DNA from: Pseudomonas sp. GM80
GTDB lineage: Bacteria; Pseudomonadota; Gammaproteobacteria; Pseudomonadales; Pseudomonadaceae
Reading direction: 5' to 3'
Assembly (NCBI RefSeq): GCF_000282515.1
Contig: NZ_AKJD01000064.1
Span: 1-64,000 of the forward strand
DNA: 64,000 nucleotides
Shown: positions 16,330 to 25,595 of the stretch, piece by piece
Numbering within the stretch: the first letter of the stretch is position 1
Layout: every line of letters starts with the position of its first letter
Notes under the pieces: generated by a model
What the model saw: only the letters and a program-made list of their open reading frames with translations
Told to the model about the DNA's origin: nothing
Database searches by the model: none
Position numbers and translations under genes: made by a program

Positions 16330-17176
16330 GGTTATTGATCAGCCACTCGCTGAAGCTGCGCGCCATCGGCTCCTGTTCACTGTCGCGATGGGTCAGCAAC
16401 GCCCAGTTCGGCCCGCGAATGGTGCCTTCGACCAAGGGCTGCAACAGACCATCAGCGCGTGCCTGACGGCTGAGCAGCTGGCTCACCAAGGCAATGCCGA
16501 GCCCCGAACACGCGGCGTCGAGCAGCAACCCCGGATCGGAGAAATTCAGCCCCTGATCCTGCTGGCCGACATCGATTCCGGCCTCGACCGCCCAGTGACT
16601 CCAGTCCATTTCCCGCTCGCCATGCAACGTTGTGCGCTGTGCCGCCGGTAGCGCGATAACACGCGGATGACAGGCCGGGTAGAGGCGATCGGCGAGCAAC
16701 ACTTTGAAGCTGCATTCGGCCTGTGAACTGATGTCGTCGCGCACCGCCAGATCGATGGTCTGCGTGGCCATGTCCGGCACTTCATCGGTGCTGTAGATCC
16801 ACAGATCAACCTTGGGGTGTTGCTGGCGAAAGTCCGCCAGTCGCGGCAGCAACCAATGCCGGGCAAACGCTGGTGTGGTGTTGAGCACCAGTTGATTGGG
16901 CTTCTGATACTGGCCCAAACGACGAATGCCCACGGCCAGTTGCTGCAGCATCGCTTGCGTGGTGCTGAGCAAATCGTGGCCGGCATCGGTCAGCGCCACG
17001 CTGCGTCCGCTGCGAAAAAACAGCGGCTGCTCCAGGTACGCCTCAAGGCTGCGGATCTGCTGACTGATCGCCGATTGCGTGAGGCTCAACTCTTCAGCGG
17101 CCTTGTGAAAACTGCCCAGTCGAGCGGCCGCTTCAAAGCCGCGCAGGGAGCTGAGCGGCGGCCAGTGTTTAAGCAT
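16316..17176 (-). CDS. LysR regulator (GcvA-like), probable regulator of agmatine genes
   Basis: A 286-residue regulator with a helix-turn-helix at about 18-40 (SFHKAAEELSLTQSAISQQI) and the RSGRSVALTDAG wing. PPLSSLRGFEAAARLGSFHKA is typical of the GcvA/AmpR branch. It is divergent from the agmatine deiminase gene across a 111-bp intergenic region, so it probably controls the agmatine cluster. Its effector is unknown; a polyamine or agmatine would fit the context. Confidence 0.87.
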   Translation of the reverse strand: MLKHWPPLSSLRGFEAAARLGSFHKAAEELSLTQSAISQQIRSLEAYLEQPLFFRSGRSVALTDAGHDLLSTTQAMLQQLAVGIRRLGQYQKPNQLVLNTTPAFARHWLLPRLADFRQQHPKVDLWIYSTDEVPDMATQTIDLAVRDDISSQAECSFKVLLADRLYPACHPRVIALPAAQRTTLHGEREMDWSHWAVEAGIDVGQQDQGLNFSDPGLLLDAACSGLGIALVSQLLSRQARADGLLQPLVEGTIRGPNWALLTHRDSEQEPMARSFSEWLINNLSDQ

Positions 17177-17287
17177 ATCGATAAGCTCCGCTAATCAGTT
17201 GTCTGCTAAATCCATCGTTTGTTTGCCGATTTTACGGCCCGTAGCATAAGCGCATTGAACACAGTGGCTTAACTAGCGAGGCTTATC

Positions 17288-18340
17288 ATGCAGCACAACG
17301 ACAATAAAAACAGCGCCTGGATGATGCCGGCAGAGTGGGTGACCCATGCCGCGACGTGGATGGTCTGGCCGCACAACCAGACGTTGTGGGAATCGGGTTG
17401 GCGCGTGACATTGGCGCAAGTGCAGGACGATTTCGCTCGCGTCGCCAATGCCATTGCCCTGTTTGAGCCGGTGAAACTGGTGGTCGATCCATCGGCCATT
17501 GCCAGCGCCAAAGCGTTGTGCGGGCCGAACATCGAGCTGATCCCGTTGGCAGTAAATGACAGTTGGTGCCGTGACTCCGGCCCGACGTTTGTCTGCCATC
17601 CGCAGCAAGGACTGGCCGGCGTGAGTTGGCGCTTCAACGCCTGGGGTGGCAAGTCGGCGCACGATCTGGACGAAAGCCTGGCGCGCCGCGCGCTCAATCA
17701 CCTCGGCCTGGAATGCTTCGGTACGCCGCTAAGCAACGAGGGCGGGGCGATTCATGTCGATGGCCAAGGCACGTTGATCACCACGGAATCCGTGCTGCTC
17801 AATCCCAACCGCAACCCGGGCATGAGCAAAGCCGAGATGGAAGAGACCTTCAGCCGCCTGCTCGGCGTGAAGAAAACCATCTGGCTGCCGGGCGATCCGG
17901 ATTACGTCACCGGCGACATGACCGATGGCCACGTTGATGGCGTCTGCGCCTTTGCCCGCCCCGGCGTGTTGCTGGTGGATGCAACGCACGATCAATCGTC
18001 GGTATACGCCGAGGTGGCGCGGGAAAATCGTCGTGCGCTGGAGCTGGCCACCGATGCGCAAGGACGCCGCTTCGAGCTGATCGAACTGTTCGAAGCCACC
18101 GACGCGGTCGACAGCGAAGCCGAAGTGTTCTGCGCCTCGTACACCAATTTCTACATCGCCAACGGCGCGATCATCATGCCGGCTTACGGTATCGAAGCGG
18201 ATCACGTTGCGGCGAACGTGCTGGAAAAAGCCTTCCCCGGCCGCGAAGTGGTGCCGGTGCAAATCAATCATCTGGCCCATGGCGGCGGCGGAGTGCATTG
18301 CATCACCCAACAGCAGCCGGCCTGGCCGGTGAAGGGTTGA
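17288..18340 (+). CDS. aguA: Agmatine deiminase, cytosolic
   Basis: A 350-residue enzyme of the guanidino-group hydrolase fold. It converts agmatine to N-carbamoylputrescine and ammonia. Visible signatures are DSWCRDSGPTF (about 95-105), the LSNEGGAIHVDGQGTLITTE segment, DGHVDGVCAF and the C-terminal GGGGVHCITQQ with catalytic Cys338. No signal peptide. A GCGAGG ribosome binding site precedes the ATG. The gene opens a cluster with the next enzyme of the pathway four bases after its stop. A second, exported homologue lies at 20408. Confidence 0.92.
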   Translation: MQHNDNKNSAWMMPAEWVTHAATWMVWPHNQTLWESGWRVTLAQVQDDFARVANAIALFEPVKLVVDPSAIASAKALCGPNIELIPLAVNDSWCRDSGPTFVCHPQQGLAGVSWRFNAWGGKSAHDLDESLARRALNHLGLECFGTPLSNEGGAIHVDGQGTLITTESVLLNPNRNPGMSKAEMEETFSRLLGVKKTIWLPGDPDYVTGDMTDGHVDGVCAFARPGVLLVDATHDQSSVYAEVARENRRALELATDAQGRRFELIELFEATDAVDSEAEVFCASYTNFYIANGAIIMPAYGIEADHVAANVLEKAFPGREVVPVQINHLAHGGGGVHCITQQQPAWPVKG

Positions 18341-18344
18341 AATC

Positions 18345-19253
18345 ATGACAATCCTGACCATTGCCACCACCCAGATGCCGTGCACCTGGGATTTACCCGG
18401 CAACCTTGATCGCGCCGAGCAACTTGTCCGCGATGCGGCGCAGCAGGGCGCGCAAGTGATCCTGTTGCAAGAGCTTTTCGCCACGCCATATTTCTGCATC
18501 GAGCAAAGCCACAAACACATGGCGTTGGCCGAGGAGTATCGCGACAGCCGCGTGCTCGCGCGCTTCGCCGCACTGGCCCGTGAGTTGGGCGTGGTGTTGC
18601 CGCTGAGCTGGTTCGAGAAGGCCGGCAACGCCTACTTCAATTCATTGAGCGTGGCCGATGCCGACGGGCGTTTGTTGGGCGTGTATCGCAAGACGCACAT
18701 TCCCAACGCCATCGGCTATCAGGAGAAGGAGTATTTCAGCCCCGGTGATACCGGTTTCAAAGTCTGGGACACCGCGTTTGGTCGTCTCGGCGTGGGCATC
18801 TGCTGGGATCAATGGTTTCCGGAAACCGCGCGTTGTCTGGCGTTGATGGGGGCTGAGGTGCTGCTGTATCCGACTGCCATTGGTTCGGAACCGGGCTGCG
18901 CGGCGCTGGATTCGCGCGACCATTGGCAGATGACCATGCGCGGCCACGCCGCTGCCAATCTGCTGCCGGTGGTGGCGTCGAACCGCGTTGGTCGCGAAAC
19001 GGCGACCACTGATTCGGGCCTGCAAATGAGCTTCTACGGCTCATCGTTCATCAGCGATCACAAAGGCCAGTTACTCGCCGCTGCCGACCGCGACAGCACT
19101 GGCTTTTTACTGCAAAGCGTCGATCTGACGGCCATGCGCGAAGAGCGTTTGAGCTGGGGCATCTACCGCGACCGTCGTCCGGAAATGTATGGGCCGCTGC
19201 TGAGTCAGGACGGTCGCCACCTTCATGCACGCTGGAACACTCAAGGGGTTTGA
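18345..19253 (+). CDS. aguB: N-carbamoylputrescine amidase
   Basis: A 302-residue nitrilase-superfamily hydrolase that splits N-carbamoylputrescine to putrescine, CO2 and ammonia. The catalytic triad is visible: Glu43 in LLQELFATPYF, Lys116 in YRKTHIPN and Cys153 in GVGICWDQWFPE. Length and motifs match AguB rather than other nitrilases. It follows agmatine deiminase by four bases, and its stop lies just before the binding protein start, so the three genes are probably co-transcribed. Confidence 0.92.
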   Translation: MTILTIATTQMPCTWDLPGNLDRAEQLVRDAAQQGAQVILLQELFATPYFCIEQSHKHMALAEEYRDSRVLARFAALARELGVVLPLSWFEKAGNAYFNSLSVADADGRLLGVYRKTHIPNAIGYQEKEYFSPGDTGFKVWDTAFGRLGVGICWDQWFPETARCLALMGAEVLLYPTAIGSEPGCAALDSRDHWQMTMRGHAAANLLPVVASNRVGRETATTDSGLQMSFYGSSFISDHKGQLLAAADRDSTGFLLQSVDLTAMREERLSWGIYRDRRPEMYGPLLSQDGRHLHARWNTQGV

Positions 19254-19254
19254 T

Positions 19255-20358
19255 ATGGCTACCAATCACAAGTGTTTGCTCGGCGCGATGGGCCTGGCAT
19301 TGATCTGCGTGATGCCGTCGCTGCACGCCGAAGACAAAACCCTGCGGCTGTACAACTGGGCCGATTATTTTGCCGAAGACACGTTGAGCCGCTTTACCGC
19401 CGAAACCGGGATCAAGGTGATTTACGACGTCATGGACGGTAGCGAAACGCTGGAAGCGAAGATGCTTTCCGGCGGCAGCGGGTATGACCTGATCTTCCCC
19501 GGCGACACCGTGGCCGAACGCTTGATGCGCGCCGGCAGCCTGATGCCGCTGGATCAATCGAAGCTGACGGAACTGGCCGACATCGAACCCGGTTTGCAGA
19601 AACTGCGCGGCCATTACGCGCACTCCAGCAAAGCCACGGTGCCTTACACTTGGGGCACCATTGGCCTGACCTACAACGAAGAACAGATCAAAAAGCGCAT
19701 GCCTGATGCGCCGGTGAACAGCCTCGACATGTTGTTCAAGCCTGATCTGGCGGCGAAGTTTGCCGACTGCGGGATCTCAATGATCGACTCGCCGGACGAA
19801 GCACTGGCGGTGGTGCTCAATTACCTCGGTCGCGATCCGCGCAGCGGCAAAGCCGAGGATCTGGCAGCGGCCAGTGAGTTGCTGATGAAATTGCGTCCGT
19901 ACATCCGCAAATTCCAGTCGCAACCGGTGACCGATCTGGTCAATGGCAACCTGTGTCTGTCACTGGGTTACAGCGGCGACATGACCCAGGCCCAGCGCAC
20001 CTCGGACAGCGCCGGGAAACACACGAAGTTTCAGTACCGTGTACCTCGCGAAGGCACCACGGTGTGGATGGACACCATGGCCATTCCGGTCGACGCCAGA
20101 CATCCGGAATACGCCTACGCGTTCATCAACTTCGTCATGCGTCCGCAGAACATGGCCGCGATCAGTAACTTCACCGGCTATCCGACTTCCAATGCCAAGG
20201 CGCGGGCGAGTGTCGATGGAAGCATGCGCGACAACCCGGACATCTACCTCGACGAAGCGACCTATGCTCGTTTGATTCCGGGCAAGGACATCCCCCAGGC
20301 CGACATGCGCGCACGCATGCGCACCTGGACCAAATTCAAGACTGCCACTGGCCAATGA
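19255..20358 (+). CDS. Polyamine ABC transporter periplasmic binding protein (PotF/SpuD-like)
   Basis: 367 residues from ATG 19255 (AAGGGG upstream); an ATG at 19225 lies within aguB. A signal peptide ends near LHAEDKTL (about residue 22). The mature start LRLYNWADYFAEDTLSRF and the TGIKVIYDVMDGSE block are typical of PotF/SpuD/PotD proteins that bind putrescine, spermidine or agmatine. No permease or ATPase gene is nearby, so it either borrows another transporter or serves a sensor. It lies between the two agmatine deiminase genes, suggesting agmatine or putrescine as ligand. Confidence 0.88.
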   Translation: MATNHKCLLGAMGLALICVMPSLHAEDKTLRLYNWADYFAEDTLSRFTAETGIKVIYDVMDGSETLEAKMLSGGSGYDLIFPGDTVAERLMRAGSLMPLDQSKLTELADIEPGLQKLRGHYAHSSKATVPYTWGTIGLTYNEEQIKKRMPDAPVNSLDMLFKPDLAAKFADCGISMIDSPDEALAVVLNYLGRDPRSGKAEDLAAASELLMKLRPYIRKFQSQPVTDLVNGNLCLSLGYSGDMTQAQRTSDSAGKHTKFQYRVPREGTTVWMDTMAIPVDARHPEYAYAFINFVMRPQNMAAISNFTGYPTSNAKARASVDGSMRDNPDIYLDEATYARLIPGKDIPQADMRARMRTWTKFKTATGQ

Positions 20359-20363
20359 TCCAC

Positions 20364-20392
20364 GGCCGGCGCGTTCGCCGGCCCTGGTTTTT
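20364..20392 (+). terminator. Hairpin with T-run between binding protein and second deiminase
   Basis: Perfect eight-base GC stem (GGCCGGCG, 20364-20371 with 20376-20383), a four-base loop and GGTTTTTA downstream. It would end or attenuate transcription ahead of the exported deiminase gene, lowering its expression relative to the upstream genes. Confidence 0.7.
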
Positions 20393-20407
20393 ACAGGAAT
20401 ACACTGC

Positions 20408-21529
20408 ATGTCGACTCGTCGTGAGTTCATCAAACAAGTAACGGTTGCCGCCGGTGTGAGCGCCGCTTTTATGGGCCTCGGCCTGTCGCCGGGCAAGGTG
20501 CTCGCGGCCGCACAGGGTCGCTGGTTCATGCCTGACGAAGGCGACAAACACGAACGCGCTTATATCGCCTTCGGTGCGCAGGACGCGATCTGGGAAGACT
20601 TCACCGAAGACGTTCAGCAAGCCCTCGGCCGTGTTGCTCGCGCCATCGCCCGATATGAACCGGTCACGGTGTTCTGCCGCAAGAACGAGCGCAGCATTGC
20701 TGAAGAATTTTGTGGGACGAGCAATATCACCTATGTCACCGCTGCACTCGACGACATCTGGATGCGCGACATCGGCGCCAATTTCGTCATCGATGACAAG
20801 GGCGGTTTGGGCGCGGTTGATTTCAACTTCAACGGTTGGGGCAACAAGCAGCAGCACAGCAAGGACGCGAAGATTGCGCGATTGGTCGCCAACGACGCGC
20901 AAGCCACTTACATCCGCACTGATCTGGTGGGCGAGGGCGGGGGCATCGAAGTCGACGGCCACGGCACCGCAATCATGACCGAGAGCAGCTGGATCAACCG
21001 CAACCGCAATCCCGACTGGAGCAAGGCCGATGTTGAAGCGGAACTGAAAGAACGCCTGGGCCTGCGCAAAATCATCTGGCTGCCGGGGATCAAGGGCAAG
21101 GACATCACCGACGCCCACGTCGACTTCTACGCACGCTTCATCAAGCCTGGCGTGGTGATCGCCAACCTCGACACCGACCCTCAATCCTATGATCACAAGG
21201 TCACGCTGGCGCACCTGGACATCCTCAAGAACGCCACCGATGCCGACGGGCGCAAATTGCAGATCCACACGATTTCGCCGCCACTCAATCCGCGCAAAAG
21301 CAAGTTCAACAAAAACAACCCGGACTTCGCCGCCGGTTACATCAACTACTTCGTGATCAACGGCGCGGTCATCGCCCCGGAATTCGGCGATAAAGCCGCG
21401 GACAAGAAGGCGTTCGACCTGTTGTCCGAACTGTACCCGGACCGCGACATCGTCCAATTGAACATCGATGCCATCGCGGCCGGTGGCGGCGGGATTCACT
21501 GCGTCACCAGCCATCAACCACAGGCGTGA
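20408..21529 (+). CDS. Agmatine deiminase family protein with Tat signal
   Basis: A 373-residue homologue of the agmatine deiminase at 17288. It begins MSTRREFIKQVTVAAG, a twin-arginine signal (Arg4-Arg5) followed by a hydrophobic stretch to about residue 34. It is therefore expected to be exported folded to the periplasm. The fold signatures are kept: DIWMRDIGANFV, EGGGIEVDGHGTAIMTESSW, DAHVDFYARF and the C-terminal GGGGIHCVTSHQ with catalytic Cys365. It would hydrolyse agmatine or a similar guanidino compound outside the cytoplasm. The CAGGAA site precedes the ATG. Confidence 0.9.
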   Translation: MSTRREFIKQVTVAAGVSAAFMGLGLSPGKVLAAAQGRWFMPDEGDKHERAYIAFGAQDAIWEDFTEDVQQALGRVARAIARYEPVTVFCRKNERSIAEEFCGTSNITYVTAALDDIWMRDIGANFVIDDKGGLGAVDFNFNGWGNKQQHSKDAKIARLVANDAQATYIRTDLVGEGGGIEVDGHGTAIMTESSWINRNRNPDWSKADVEAELKERLGLRKIIWLPGIKGKDITDAHVDFYARFIKPGVVIANLDTDPQSYDHKVTLAHLDILKNATDADGRKLQIHTISPPLNPRKSKFNKNNPDFAAGYINYFVINGAVIAPEFGDKAADKKAFDLLSELYPDRDIVQLNIDAIAAGGGGIHCVTSHQPQA

Positions 21530-21579
21530 TTGACTCTTGAACGGATCAAGCCAACTATCGGCGCATAACAACATGACCG

Positions 21580-22605
21580 ATGGACCCGAACTTGATCGAA
21601 CGACGCCAATTCAGCGGAGGCATGAAGGGGAAAAACCTCCGCTATCTGAATGAGCAAAGCCCGGATAGCCCACGCCTGACCCGCACCGGTTTTCTGCTGC
21701 TTGAACACTTTTCGCTGCCGGCCTTCACTCAGGCGCTGGACACTGTAGTCACCACCAATCTGCTGCGGCCGGGGTTGTTTGCCTCGCGCACGTTCGGGCT
21801 CGGCGACGGCGAAGTCGTCAGTGACCTGGGGCTGGTGATTCGGCCCGATGCGCGGCTTGATTTATCGGCGCTTGAGGAACTGGATCTGCTGGTGGTGTGC
21901 GGTGGTTATCGCACCGAGTTGCGCGCGAATGATGAGTTTATCGGCTTGCTGAAAGCGGCGGCGGAGCGGGGCGTGAGTCTCGCTGGGTTGTGGAACGGTT
22001 CGTGGTTCCTCGGGCGCGCCGGATTGCTCGACGGCTATCGCTGCGCCATTCACCCGGAACATCGCCCGGCACTGACTGAAATCGCCAAGAGCACCCACGT
22101 CAGCAGCGAACCCTACGTGATTGATCGTGACCGCCTCACGGCATCAAGTCCGTCCGGGGCGTTTCACATGGCGCTGGACTGGATCAAAAGCCTGCACGGC
22201 AAGGCGTTGGTCGAGGGCATCGAAGACATTCTGGCGTTTGAAGAATCGCGTTACCGACGGATCAAACCCGATGAAAACATCTGCGTCAGCGCGCCGCTGC
22301 GGGAAGTGGTGAAGCTGATGGATGCCAATCTGGAAGAGCCGTTGGAGCTGGAGCAACTGGCGGTGTACGCCGGGCGCTCGCGTCGGCAACTGGAGCGATT
22401 GTTCAAGGAACAACTGGGCACCACGCCGCAGCGTTATTACCTCGAACTGCGGATTACCGAGGCGCGGCGTTTATTGCAGCACACCGAGCTGTCGCAGGTT
22501 GAGGTGCTGGTGGCTTGCGGTTTTGTCTCGCCCAGCCATTTCAGCAAGTGCTACAGCGCGTTCTTTGGTTATCGCCCTTCAAAGGAAAAGCGTCTGGTCA
22601 AATAA
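21580..22605 (+). CDS. GlxA-type AraC-family transcriptional regulator
   Basis: A 341-residue regulator with an N-terminal DJ-1/PfpI-like ligand domain (about 30-190, with LLVVCGGYRTEL and SLAGLWNGSWFLGRAG) and a C-terminal AraC double helix-turn-helix (about 240-335, with LEQLAVYAGRSRRQLERLFK). Domain order and length fit the GlxA group, which includes ArgR-like and choline/carnitine regulators. It follows the exported deiminase, so it probably controls part of the agmatine cluster. The ATG at 21580 lacks a clear binding site; Met15 is an alternative start. Confidence 0.87.
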   Translation: MDPNLIERRQFSGGMKGKNLRYLNEQSPDSPRLTRTGFLLLEHFSLPAFTQALDTVVTTNLLRPGLFASRTFGLGDGEVVSDLGLVIRPDARLDLSALEELDLLVVCGGYRTELRANDEFIGLLKAAAERGVSLAGLWNGSWFLGRAGLLDGYRCAIHPEHRPALTEIAKSTHVSSEPYVIDRDRLTASSPSGAFHMALDWIKSLHGKALVEGIEDILAFEESRYRRIKPDENICVSAPLREVVKLMDANLEEPLELEQLAVYAGRSRRQLERLFKEQLGTTPQRYYLELRITEARRLLQHTELSQVEVLVACGFVSPSHFSKCYSAFFGYRPSKEKRLVK

Positions 22606-23219
22606 CACCGGTCGTTGCCTGCGCGTACGCCAGAATCCGCCGGCTTACGCGCCTTGAGGGGAGCTGTAGTGTTTCCCTGTCACTGCAAAACGGTGATTGG
22701 GTTTGGTCGCCCGTTTCTTGACTGGAGTACGCTATCGCCTCTAGCAGTCGGCGGGCTTAAGGGTGTCTGAACTGGCGCCATCGCGAGCAGGCTCACTCCT
22801 ACAAGGGTACGTATTTCAAATGTAGGAGTGAGCCTGCTCGCGATGACGCCAGTCCGGGCAAAAAATCTGCAAGACTCTTACACCGCCTCTGACCATCACG
22901 CGAGCCCCAATCTCACCCTCAAATAGTCAAGCAGTCAGCCTTTTGCGGTGTTTCTACAGGTGGTGAGTGTTGATCACAGCCTTGGCGAACGCCTGCGGCA
23001 GGTTGTGTTGAAGTGTGGATTGATGAATCGCTTGGCGCCCGTATCCAAGGTGAAACATGGTGGTGAAACGCACTGATCATCGTCTGATTCAGTGAAAAAT
23101 AATAAGTCGCTGTTTTAAAACAAAAAATATTTCACTTCGTGCTTCCCAAACTGAATAAACCTTGGTAAATTGCGCCCCGTTCTCACAGCGAACCTAACGA
23201 AGTAGCTGGAAAGAGCAGT
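22606..23219. other. Intergenic region before tRNA-Gln
   Basis: 614 bases without a convincing gene. It holds a palindromic element (22771-22853). The last 150 bases are AT-rich (TTTTAAAACAAAAAATATTT near 23112) and probably include the promoter of the tRNA gene; I could not fix its -35 and -10 boxes. Confidence 0.5.
22771..22853. repeat. Palindromic element of TGTAGGAGTGAGCCTGCTCGC type
   Basis: Inverted repeat with arms ACTGGCGCCATCGCGAGCAG and its imperfect complement, centre GTACGTATTT. It is a different subfamily from the GTAGGAGCTGC elements in this window. Repeats of this type are scattered between Pseudomonas genes. Confidence 0.82.
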
Positions 23220-23294
23220 AGGGGCGTCGCCAAGCGGTAAGGCAGCAGGTTTTGATCCTGCCATGCGTTGGTTCGAATCCAGCCGCCCCTGCCA
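23220..23294 (+). tRNA. tRNA-Gln (anticodon TTG)
   Basis: A 75-base cloverleaf. The acceptor stem AGGGGCG pairs with CGCCCCT, the anticodon stem GCAGG/CCTGC encloses loop TTTTGAT with anticodon TTG at 23252-23254, and the T arm carries GGTTCGAATCC. The CCA end is encoded. It is followed by a strong terminator. Confidence 0.95.
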
Positions 23295-23300
23295 TATTCG

Positions 23301-23338
23301 AAAAAACGCCAACTTCGCAAGAAGTTGGCGTTTTTTTT
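23301..23338. terminator. Bidirectional rho-independent terminator
   Basis: Perfect ten-base stem CGCCAACTTC / GAAGTTGGCG (23307-23316 and 23321-23330) with GCAA loop, flanked by six A on the left and eight T on the right. It ends tRNA-Gln on the plus strand and rlhA on the minus strand. Confidence 0.93.
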
Positions 23339-23408
23339 ATGCCTGCGATTTGGCCAGGCTTGGAAAAGTGGACATACGCGGTGCCGAAGCACCGCGCACG
23401 CCAACCAC

Positions 23409-25397
23409 TCAGTGCGGTGCGCGCGGAATGGTTTTCATCAGGTCTTCAGGGCTGATGTGGCCGACCACGCTGCCCGGTTGCGGCAGGTTGAGGATGTGGC
23501 CTTTCATCTTGCCGATGATGTGCATTTCGCACGGCTTGCAATCGAACTTCAGCGTCAGCACTTCATCGCCGTGGATCAACTGCATCGGCGCGACTTTGGT
23601 GCGCACGCCGGTCACGCCTTTGGCCTGTTTCGGGCACAGGTTGAAGGAGAAGCGCAGGCAGTGCTTGGTGATCATCACTGGCACTTCGCCCGCTTCTTCG
23701 TGCGCTTCGTACGCCGCGTCGATCAGCTTCACGCCGTGACGGTGGTAGAAGTCGCGCGCCTTCTGGTTGTAGACGTTGGCGAGGAAGGTCAGGTGCGAGT
23801 CCGGGTACACCGGCGGCGGGCTGGTTTCGGCTTTACGGCCGCCACGCGGATGAGCGGCGACACGCGCTGCAGTCAGGTTCTCGATCACTTCACGGCGCAG
23901 GGCTTTAAGCTGCGAGTTGGGGATGAAGAACGCTTGTGGCGCATCCAGCTTGATGTCGGTGGCGTGATACTGCGTGGTGCCGAGTTGGCCGAGCAGATCG
24001 CGCAACTGTTCCAGCGCTTGCTCAGGCTTGTTGGCGACGCCGAACGGGCCGTTGAGGGTGACGCTGGCGCTGATGCCTTCTTCGCTGGTGGCGGTGACTT
24101 CCAGCTGTTCTTCACGCAGGCGCGCAACCCAGCTCAGGGCTACGCGACGCTCGGACGAGGTCTTCTGCAGCGCCTGTTGCCAGTTGTGGTCGAGGTTGCG
24201 ATTGAGCGGGTGATTCGGGCGCAGCTTGAACAGGCCTTCGGGCATTTCGTTCGGCTCGACGCGATAGCGGTAGCGCTTCTCGCCGTCTTCTTCGAACTCG
24301 CCTTTGGCTTCAGCGATGTTGGCGCGGAAACCGACCACTTCGCGCTTGACCAGCACGTTCAAGCCGTCGCCGTTGGACAGCGGTTCGTGGGTCACGACCT
24401 GCATGTCACGCTTGCCGACTTTCTCGACCGTGCCCACCGGCAGGCCGGTGAAGGTCGGCGAGTCGAACGCGCCGATGTCGATCTTGCGATCGGTAACAAA
24501 GTAATCGGTGCTGCCGCGGTGGAAGGTTTTTTCCGGGTCGGGCAGAAAGAAGTGTGCGGTGCGGCCGCTGGAAGCGCGGGCCAGGTCCGGGCGATCTTCG
24601 AGGACGTCGTCGAGGCGCTGGCGGTAGTAGGCGGTGATGTTCTTCACATAGCCCATGTCCTTGTAGCGACCTTCGATCTTGAACGAACGCACGCCGGCTT
24701 CGACCAGCGCGCGGATGTTGGCGCTCTGGTTGTTGTCCTTCATCGACAGCAGGTGTTTTTCGTAGGCGATCACGCCACCCTTTTCATCTTTGAGGGTGTA
24801 CGGCAAGCGGCAGGCTTGCGAGCAGTCGCCACGGTTGGCACTGCGGCCGGTCTGCGCATGGGAGATGTTGCACTGGCCGGAGAAGGCCACGCACAAGGCG
24901 CCATGGATGAAGAATTCGATGGCAGCGTCGGTTTCGTCGGCGATTGCGCGGATTTCTTGCAGGTTCAGCTCACGGGCCAATACCAGTTGCGAGAAGCCGG
25001 CCTGATCGAGGAACTTCGCCCGCTCAAGGGTGCGGATATCGGTCTGGGTCGAGGCGTGCAGCTCGATCGGCGGAATGTCCAGCTCCATCACGCCCAGATC
25101 CTGAACGATCAGCGCGTCGACACCGGCATCGTACAACTGATGGATCAGCTTGCGCGCCGGCTCCAGTTCGTTGTCGTGCAGGATGGTGTTGATGGTGGTG
25201 AAAATGCGTGCGTGGTAACGGCGGGCGAATTCGACCAGCTCGGCGATTTCACCGACTTCGTTGCAGGCGTTGTGGCGCGCGCCGAAGCTCGGGCCGCCGA
25301 TGTACACGGCGTCGGCGCCGTGCAGGATCGCCTCACGGGCGATGGCGACATCGCGGGCAGGGCTGAGCAATTCCAGATGATGCTTGGGCAAGGACAT
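23409..25397 (-). CDS. rlhA: 23S rRNA 5-hydroxycytidine synthase RlhA (U32 peptidase-like)
   Basis: A 662-residue protein starting LELLSPARDVAIAREAILHG, then DAVYIGGPSFGARHNA, the iron-sulfur/cysteine block GRSANRGDCSQACRLPYTLK, LLSMKDNNQSAN and a C-terminal domain with ITKHCLRFSFNLCP and FDCKPCEMH. Order, length and these blocks match E. coli YdcP/RlhA, which hydroxylates C2501 of 23S rRNA with prephenate as co-factor. It is annotated in many genomes as a U32 peptidase, but peptidase activity is not expected. Single gene, ended by the shared terminator at 23301. Confidence 0.92.
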   Translation of the reverse strand: MSLPKHHLELLSPARDVAIAREAILHGADAVYIGGPSFGARHNACNEVGEIAELVEFARRYHARIFTTINTILHDNELEPARKLIHQLYDAGVDALIVQDLGVMELDIPPIELHASTQTDIRTLERAKFLDQAGFSQLVLARELNLQEIRAIADETDAAIEFFIHGALCVAFSGQCNISHAQTGRSANRGDCSQACRLPYTLKDEKGGVIAYEKHLLSMKDNNQSANIRALVEAGVRSFKIEGRYKDMGYVKNITAYYRQRLDDVLEDRPDLARASSGRTAHFFLPDPEKTFHRGSTDYFVTDRKIDIGAFDSPTFTGLPVGTVEKVGKRDMQVVTHEPLSNGDGLNVLVKREVVGFRANIAEAKGEFEEDGEKRYRYRVEPNEMPEGLFKLRPNHPLNRNLDHNWQQALQKTSSERRVALSWVARLREEQLEVTATSEEGISASVTLNGPFGVANKPEQALEQLRDLLGQLGTTQYHATDIKLDAPQAFFIPNSQLKALRREVIENLTAARVAAHPRGGRKAETSPPPVYPDSHLTFLANVYNQKARDFYHRHGVKLIDAAYEAHEEAGEVPVMITKHCLRFSFNLCPKQAKGVTGVRTKVAPMQLIHGDEVLTLKFDCKPCEMHIIGKMKGHILNLPQPGSVVGHISPEDLMKTIPRAPH

Positions 25398-25489
25398 AGT
25401 TTTTTTAGTCAGGCTGTCACGGTTAGGCGCGCATTCTAGCGCCGAATCGCGTGCTCGGCACGCCCGTGCTGCCCGATGGCACCGAGCAT

Positions 25490-25579
25490 CTGTAGGAGCT
25501 GCGGCACGCTGCGATCTTTTGACCTTTTCAGATCAAGATCAAAAGATCGCAGCCTCGTTTCACTCGGCAGCTCCTACAG
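25490..25579. repeat. REP/REPIN palindrome
   Basis: Arms CTGTAGGAGCTGC and GGCAGCTCCTACAG, with inner GCTGCGATCTTTTGA and AAAAGATCGCAGC. It has an extra CTCGTTTCACT insertion in the right arm. Same family as the elements at 1, 2356 and 30430. Confidence 0.88.
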
Positions 25580-25595
25580 GGGCTGGAGTGGTGGG

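Noticed and set aside
20336..21574. Minus-strand open frame of 412 codons
   Set aside because: Antisense to the Tat-exported deiminase, which has clear family motifs.
23268..25439. Long plus-strand open frame of 723 codons
   Set aside because: It is the antisense shadow of rlhA, whose protein matches a known enzyme over its full length.
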